Positions 57,951 to 64,000 of a stretch of 64,000 nucleotides of DNA are shown here, piece by piece (the first letter of the stretch is position 1; the number at the start of each line of letters is the position of its first letter). Location: assembly GCA_032622095.1 (NCBI GenBank), contig CP136061.1, positions 188,550,369 to 188,614,368 of the forward strand, given 5' to 3'. Origin of the DNA: Siphonodentalium dalli (lineage: Eukaryota; Mollusca; Scaphopoda; Gadilida; Siphonodentaliidae). The notes beneath the pieces are model-generated. The model had not been told where the DNA came from. It did not search any database and saw nothing but the letters and a program-made list of their open reading frames with translations. Position numbers and translations under genes: made by a program.

Positions 57951-58998
57951 CAGAGACGTGGCGACAGGGGTGGGGGTTGGGATGTCTCACCCCCCCCCCC
58001 AACTTTGGTCAAAATGTTCAACAGTTGGAAATTTCATACCTGCCAAAACATTAGTTGGAAATTTCACACCAACATTAAGTAGAAAATGTTCTTGTAGTTT
58101 GATTTTCAAACAAATTATTTGCATATTTTCCTATTTTTGGTAAATATTTTGGACTGAAATGGTCATCAGTCGTAAATTTCCAATTTTAGGGGGGTGACAG
58201 GTTGGAAATTTCCAACACTTGAGACAGTTTGTGTCCTGGTCCCTCCCCCGTGGCCAGTCAAAAAAAATGCTAGTTAATTTAAGAAAACAATATTGTCATG
58301 CATTTGTTAAATATTGTCATTGGAATTGTCATCAGTTGAAATTTTCAAACCTAAGTGGGGGTGTCAGGTTTGAAATGTCCAACTCTAGGAAGGTTTGAGG
58401 CTAGTCTAGATGCTAGGATTTTGAGATTTTCTTGTTCAAATTAAAAAAATATTGCCGACTATCGATCGTTGTCATTGTCCATTCCCCCGTGGCCAATACA
58501 AAACTGCAAAACAATATTTTACTTCATTTGGTCAAACTTGTGGACTGAAATAGTCATCAGTTGGAGAGTTTTTCAACCTGAGGGGGAGTATGAGGTTTGA
58601 AATTTCCAACACCAGGAAAGGTTCAATTGAGGTCAGTCTGGATGCATGCTAGGATTTAATATTTTCTTTTATAGTTTTAAAAATTTTCTCACACCCGGCC
58701 GAAGAACCATGGTCAACCCGGTGTGTCCCCGCCTCTTGCCCGTAGCCGTGGGAATTTGTCTGGAGTTAGACCATTAGATGTTATGATTTATGCAATTGTT
58801 CAGGTTAAACTATCTGAATTTTCAAACCTGGAATATAGGTTTTTTTTTAAATATATATAGGATATTAGGCGTGAGCACTGATGTAAGGGGGATGGTGCAA
58901 ATGGAATTTGTGTTTGGGGTGATTCTGATTCAAGGGGGTGCAGTTGGAATTTCCCATGGTGGACACCCCCTAACGGAAACCATATAGCCACGTCCCTG
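57951..58998. mobile_element. hAT-like non-autonomous element with a perfect 8 bp target duplication
   Basis: GATATAGA lies on both sides (57943-57950 and 58999-59006). Ends are CAGAGACGTGGC and GCCACGTCCCTG. Inside are at least three diverged repeats of a 200-260 bp block with GTCATCAGTTGGAAATTTC and ATTTCCAACAC. No ORF of transposase type. The related sequence at 59352-60310 suggests a second copy. Confidence 0.8.
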
Positions 58999-59172
58999 GA
59001 TATAGAGAGGCAAACAGAACGATACCATATATATATACAATATGCGGTTGCATCTAATTTGGATTTATTGGGATGTCTTTAGTGCACTTTTGTGGTTACG
59101 AGAGCTCATTTCCCCCTGATTTCTGTTCAATATGTGGTCTTCTTCTTTAAAAGTTTTATATGATTTCAAACA

Positions 59173-59311
59173 GGGGTGGCACCAGGATATCCCCGACAGG
59201 GGGGCGGGCTTTAGCTGGCGGGTTGACAATTACATAACTCACCGACGGGGGATGGCTACGACTCCCCGACAGGGCTGGGATGTAGCCCCTGATGTAGCCC
59301 CCGTGCCACCC
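59173..59311. mobile_element. Small inverted-repeat element (GGGGTGGCAC ends)
   Basis: GGGGTGGCACCAGG at the left and CCCCCGTGCCACCC at the right are inverted. It has CCCCGACAGGG repeats inside. About 140 bp. Confidence 0.5.
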
Positions 59312-59351
59312 AACATAACTTAGTATCGATTATTTAGAATAGGGTGTCAAG

Positions 59352-60310
59352 TAGGGACTTGTCGACAGGGGTGGTTATGCAGGGGTCTTACCCCCAATTG
59401 TAGTCATACCTAATACCCCGAGCAAAATTAATTGGAAAATTCACACCAAAATTAGGTTGAAATTGTTCTCGTAGTTTGATTTTCCAACACTTTCTTATAC
59501 TGACGAATTCGTTGTTGTTAGACCAACATTTGCATATTTCCCTTTCATTTGCAAAATTATGGACTCAAATGGCCATCAGTTGGCAATTTTGAAACCTATG
59601 GGTGAGTGTCAGGTTAATAATTTCCCAGAATTGGAAAAGTTGAGGCCGGTCTATGCTATAGGATTGTCAAATGTTCATGTTCATATTTCAAAAATGTTCT
59701 CACATCGGGCCTAACCATCGGCCGACCCGTGTGTTCTATGTCCTTGCCAGTAGTTACTAGCTAATTAATTTAAGAAAAAATAGATCGGGGTGTAAATTTG
59801 TGTGGTGTTATACCACTAGATGTTAAGATGTTTTAATCTCATACTGGGCCGAACCATCTTTTTCACCCCCCCCCCCCCCCCCCCCCCGCACGACAAGTGG
59901 CCACAGTATCAGTATCATTTATTTCGAAACAAGTCATCCGACTTTTTGTTCCGATTTGAAACATGGATATAAATTATAACGTAATCATATACACAATATG
60001 TTAAAATCACTCATCGTACTCATATTTCTGGCTATAGAAATATGAGTCAAACAGTTCTTTGAACTGCGTCAGGTTGACGGATGAAACAATCATCTCTGGT
60101 AAATTGTTCCATGGTATAACAACTCTCTGTTTCATTTGGAATAGTCTACCATCTGGTAGTCTGTGAGGGAACATTTGGGAAAAATCAAGGGGGGTGCAAA
60201 TTGATTTACGCAAACTTATGAGTTTGGTGTGGTTCAATGGGGTGGGGAGCAGTTGGAAATTCCAAGGTGGAGACCACCCCAACGAAAACCCTCTAACCAA
60301 GTCTCGAGTG
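59352..60310. mobile_element. Diverged copy of the 57951-58998 element
   Basis: Shares AATTTCACACCAA-like, TAGTTTGATTTTC, GGCCATCAGTTGG and GTGTCAGGTT blocks in the same order. The ends (AGGGACTTGTCGAC / CTAACCAAGTCTCG) are degenerate. A 20+ C run lies at about 59867-59887, and the LINE fragment 60007-60190 is inserted in it. Confidence 0.5.
60007..60190 (-). pseudogene. C-terminal LINE fragment
   Basis: Minus-strand frame ...MFPHRLPDGRLFQMKQR, then IPWNNLPEMIVSSVNLTQFKELFDSYF and a stop. The W-N-x-L-P ... F-K-x-x-x-D pattern is typical of the extreme C-terminus of CR1/L2-like ORF2. A 3' UTR may extend to about 59905. Confidence 0.6.
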
Positions 60311-61163
60311 CCAAATATCCCACACTCAACCAGGGGTGCCTCTCGCAACTTTAGTTTCTGCCCTCGGCATAGGCTTATTTGTTTCTTATCCGATAATACA
60401 CTTCACCGGCGGCAATGTATTAACCATACTCTGAAATAAAACGCTTCCGTGACGATCACACGATAAAGTCGTGCTGCAAGTAAGACGATAATTGTGTTGC
60501 AGAAATGATACGGAAGACCGATTGTCAAAAAATTCAACATCAAAATACACAGGGCAAGACTTATCGATCCAAACTGTGGAGTGTGTTTTCGTTGTGTATT
60601 TTCGCATATACCCATGGTTATATATACACGGGCTACGAGCATCTGACTGCTAGTTTTTTGAGTGCATACAGCAATTATGTCATGAGTGAGCGAGACAAAT
60701 GTTTAGTTTGGTAAAATAAACATTTGTCTCATTTATGAATGACATAATTGTCATTATGCATTAATAAAACACTAGATATTCTCTTTATTATATGCATTAC
60801 CAAAGAAATTCACCATTTCGACGTTAAATTTTCTCACAATCGCCTTCAATAGATGTATCAAAAGCCAACAGCTGATCACTGTCTGTTCACTTCACCATCC
60901 GCTGAATAGATAAATAGACTTCTGTATTTGAGTTATTTCCCCCATAATTGGGTCGAATTTCAAATTAATTTTTTAAATATAACTATAATAGTAACAGTTA
61001 TTCTACTGATTCACAAGAATGTTAAAATATGCATGTACATTGTACATTGCTACACACAAGTGAATCGGTCTGGGGGATATTAAAATTTATTTAACCACAA
61101 CTTGTTTTTTGATCAATTACTGTTTAGCATATAATAAATAAATTTACCATATGGTTTAGATTT

Positions 61164-61817
61164 TTAAAGGGGTACTGTACCCCAATTTCAATAAATTCCC
61201 GGTGACAATAGCGATCTAATATCAATATTATATTTTAAAATAACTAATTTGAGTCGACGATGTCTACTGAAAACGTTCCGGTTAACAGGCTATCACAAAA
61301 GTAAAATTGAATTATTTAATATAAATTCATTTATGGCTGGAGTCATAAAATGGAGAATTATGCCAGTACGAGTTACCGTTCTTGAAATAGTATCTGTTGC
61401 GTGTCTTTTATCGACGGCCGTTCGCGAACATTATTGAGTTGCACACATAACATGTTACCTGCAAAAGAAAGGCCCGCTATAACCGAATCGGAAAAAAAGG
61501 AGAAAGAAACAAGAGTCCTGAAGCGTCAATAATTTTATACGGAGTGAGATTGTTCGATGGAAGAGATTGGATGCATCAATTGAAGCTGTGAACAATGAAC
61601 TTCCGGTTCTTCCTGCGACATGAGTCTTCTCCGGTGAAGGTCAAAAACATGGCGCGTAGTTTGAAATCGTAATATTTTTGTTTCCAAGATCAATATTTTC
61701 TTCGCTAAATTAGGTTTACACGAAACTCATATAACACGAACACAATCTAACTTGAAAGTTATTTCAATGGGAGTAAATAAAAAAAATTGTCTATCCCTGT
61801 GTACAGTACCCCTTTAA
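61164..61817 (+). mobile_element. Family B TTAA-flanked element, intact copy
   Basis: Ends TTTAAAGGGGTACTGTAC and GTACAGTACCCCTTTAAA, with TTAA at both edges (61164-61167 and 61814-61817). It has no long ORF. This uninterrupted copy shows what the split copy at 4417/12025 looked like before the YR element entered. Solo ends of the family lie at 26391-26409 and 57519-57535. Confidence 0.8.
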
Positions 61818-63423
61818 ACCATAAATGCTATTAATATACACGAGTGACTGCAACTGTTTTGATAGATTCTAATTTTGAGAAATTGATACATTGTTAGACA
61901 ATATATTTGATTAAACTGCTTGACTATACTCATAGTTACTTTCTCTAACAAAAATAATATATTTATAAATTAGAGATCTATTCCTAGACTTTGTATTTCA
62001 TGGTGAGCTTTGGTGGCACCAGCCAGCAGTAGATCATGTCATTAATCTCTAACTGGCTATGCCTATAGAGATCATATTCCACAATTTTAAAACATGGGAA
62101 CTTTGAAAACAATGAATTTATTGAACGAATAAAATTATTAATATATAATACCTGTTGCTATAGCTATTTCACAGTAGGTGAAGATCCCAGCTTGAAATTG
62201 TATGATTTAAGTGACTTTGGGGAGGCGTTTTTGCTTTGCGTCACTCACAGTAACGGAAATTCTCATAGGTAATCAATTCAAAGTTAACTTCAATAACGGC
62301 TCACAAAAATCATGAAATCTCAAGCTGGGACCACTTCCTACTGTAAATTAGATTATTATTAATTAAGGAATAAGTATATTAACAAAGAAATATGGAATAT
62401 GATCTCCTTGGTAGTATCCAGAGTAGAAATTCATGGCATGATCAACAGCCTGCAGCAGCTTAAATCACAAACCAAAATTATTTCTTCCCTGTTCCAACGC
62501 TAAGGCTGTGGGACAGCAAATTTAATATTAGAGTATTTTATGATGGTCGTCCATCATTTCAAGTGGATAGTTGTTAGTCTGACAATGAACGACCATCATA
62601 AAGAATTTTGGGAAACAACATTATAAGATTTAATTATATATTGTTTGCCAGTAATAATCTATACTGGTATGTGACTTAATTGAGAATATCTCTTTATAAA
62701 CACATTCAATTTGAATATTTGTTAAACAAGATGTTTCTAACAAGTTATAGTTACCAGATACTAATGAATGATGACAATTTATGAAATGGATGATATAGTT
62801 TATTTCTATCTATATGATATAAATTTCAAGTTTGCTTTAAAGATTGGAAACTTGGAATTTCTATCATCCTCTAAAAGACACATAGAAACGCATGGGACAT
62901 TAAATGATGGTAATAGTACTATAATACTGTCATTTTATTTAATATTTTAAGTATCTATGTTGAACAACTCCTTGCTGTGTGATCAGAAAATAAATTTAAT
63001 AATTATTGATATTTATATATGAAAAGAATTGGTTAGCTTGATATGGACAAAAGACTGTAGAAAGAATTCATGTGACTTACATTTTGGTTGGCATTAACAC
63101 TTTTAAGTGATTCGATATAATATAATCTTGCCCAAGTTTAATATAGTTCTTTTAATTTATTTCATATTCACAATTTGTCCTGAGTAAAGTAGTAAATATT
63201 TTCATTTGTGCATAGTTGTGTTCTTTGAAATGGCACAGTCGATGTGGTTGGAAATTTCAACAAAATTAGTTGATTGCTACATTCTACCAGTGGAACTGTT
63301 GTTGGGTGCTAACTTCTGAGTTTAAGTCACTGAAATAAGTCAACAATATGTCACTAAAAATGTGAATCTAGAAGTTACTTTTTCAAGCCACAGCTATGTA
63401 AATTTCCAACTAAACAATCAACT
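61818..63423. other. Spacer with small inverted-repeat elements
   Basis: Arms near 62067 (AGAGATCATATTCCA) and 62391 (TGGAATATGATCTCC) enclose the element at 62172-62343. ATGATGGTCGT (62540) is inverted at 62589. A 60-codon frame at 62768 is not convincing. Confidence 0.45.
62172..62343. mobile_element. Small inverted-repeat element (CAGTAGG ends)
   Basis: The ends are CAGTAGGTGAAGATCCCAGC and, inverted, GCTGGGACCACTTCCTACTG. It is 172 bp and the arms are at least 24 bp with few mismatches. No ORF. Confidence 0.7.
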
Positions 63424-64000
63424 TCATTGGGGACTTTCTAATATTGACTTGCAAACCAAATATTTATCTTTTGGATCTGTAATGTTTGAGGTCCTTTGGA
63501 AAATTTCATTGCTCTGAGCTTCAGAAACTGGGATGTTAACTCCAGAAACATGGACAGCATCTGGTTCAGCTCCATCTTGAGGTGTACTATCTTGATTAGT
63601 ACTGGTGAAATCTTGAACTCTCCTTCTAATGTCCTCAGAAATTGAGTTATTATCAATTCTACCAATTGTGCCTTGAATCCAAAGCTGTTCTGGAGACATA
63701 TTTTGTTCTGAAGATAACTTATGAGAATTCCACGCCTGCATGAAAGCTTGTAAATCTGCATTTATACAATCAATATAAGCATAATGTAAACAAAATTTAT
63801 GTACATCATCACCAGGATCCAGAACATTCTCATCTTCAAAAGAATAAAACAATAAATAATACTTCTCAACAACTTCCTTGTACACATCTCTCCACATTCT
63901 CTCAATCCTCTGATTATGAACGCTCTCTCCTGTCAGATGACTATTATTCATACTTTCGTCATTCAAAATATTCATTAAAACCGCAACCTGGACATTCTCG
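63424..64000 (-). CDS. Integrase-core (DDE-type) domain protein, 3' part; runs off the window
   Basis: The minus-strand frame is open from the window edge to the stop at 63424; the methionine at 63975 is internal. The edge reads ENVQVAVLMNIL, the sequence that follows the second catalytic aspartate in the D-x-G-x-E-N motif of this family. Next come GESVHNQRIERMWRDVYKEV (third acidic residue, E in RIERMW), HYAYIDCINADLQAFMQAWNSHKLSSE and SPEQLWIQG. This is the arrangement of the rve/integrase-core proteins that occur in many copies in fish and invertebrates. A polar tail of about 85 residues follows. No stop or shift is seen. It is probably of transposon origin, either a live element gene or a domesticated one. 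Confidence 0.8.
   Translation of the reverse strand, partial: ENVQVAVLMNILNDESMNNSHLTGESVHNQRIERMWRDVYKEVVEKYYLLFYSFEDENVLDPGDDVHKFCLHYAYIDCINADLQAFMQAWNSHKLSSEQNMSPEQLWIQGTIGRIDNNSISEDIRRRVQDFTSTNQDSTPQDGAEPDAVHVSGVNIPVSEAQSNEIFQRTSNITDPKDKYLVCKSILESPQ

Larger units (their letters stand above)
57590..60660. repeat. Distant inverted pair flanking 3 kb
   Basis: CAGATGCTCGTAGCCCG (about 57600-57616) and TAACCATGGGTATATG are inverted at about 60603-60650 (CATATACCCATGGTTATATA, CGGGCTACGAGCATCTG). AGAGAATATCTA at 57583 and TAGATATTCTCT at 60774 extend the relation. They may be the arms of one old element that has collected the insertions between them. Confidence 0.5.

Noticed and set aside
1-64000. 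tRNA, rRNA or other structured RNA genes
   Set aside because: I looked for A/B box-like pairs, CCA-type cloverleafs and conserved rRNA blocks and saw none that I could support by eye. A covariance search would be decisive.

Overview
The window is nuclear DNA of an animal, most likely a marine invertebrate such as a mollusc or another lophotrochozoan. The reasons are split coding exons with GT-AG borders, a standard stop-codon set, AT-rich sequence with very low coding density, and a dense, nested load of animal-type transposons: tyrosine-recombinase (YR) retrotransposons, CR1/Jockey-like LINEs, and many non-autonomous inverted-repeat elements. The species cannot be fixed from the sequence alone. 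No rRNA, tRNA or prokaryote-style operon was recognised.

Layout. 1-590: 3' end of a decayed LINE. 1791-2566: first copy of a roughly 770 bp inverted-repeat element (here 'family A'). 4417-12025: a TTAA-flanked 650 bp element split by a 7.0 kb YR retrotransposon on the minus strand. That retrotransposon encodes an SGNH hydrolase, gag, reverse transcriptase/RNase H and a tyrosine recombinase. 14.9-26.6 kb: fold-back elements, tandem fold-back arrays, a small minus-strand exon-like ORF with a CRE/E-box promoter (20.4-20.66 kb), a third family A copy broken by a CCGGTGTAACA fold-back, and a cluster of TTATTT-CGTGGCCACG-AAATAA palindromes. 26.6-27.6 kb: decayed LINE reverse transcriptase. 29.7-35.0 kb: a second YR element with Ngaro/PAT-type split direct repeats (A1-internal-B1-A2-B2). 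It is inserted precisely into a family A copy and carries only ruined pol and recombinase pieces. 37.6-40.2 kb: a 5'-truncated LINE on the minus strand. 40.2-47.0 kb: eight 20 bp palindromes, then 3.6 tandem copies of a roughly 1.63 kb unit carrying sixteen more. 48.7-50.3 kb: the last two exons of a HECT-type ubiquitin ligase gene on the plus strand. 50.4-52.2 kb: a fold-back followed by a 744 bp near-identical tandem duplication. 54.4-61.8 kb: nested terminal-inverted-repeat elements, two with clear 8 bp target duplications. 63.4-64.0 kb: 3' end of an integrase-core gene on the minus strand that runs off the window.

Only the HECT exons, the integrase-core ORF and perhaps the 20.4 kb exon are candidates for non-transposon genes, and the integrase ORF is itself of transposon ancestry. 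The most interesting signals are the two YR retrotransposons, whose edges can be set to the base by comparison with uninterrupted copies of their targets, and two families of short perfect palindromes that share the same TTATTT/AAATAA outer arms around different cores.
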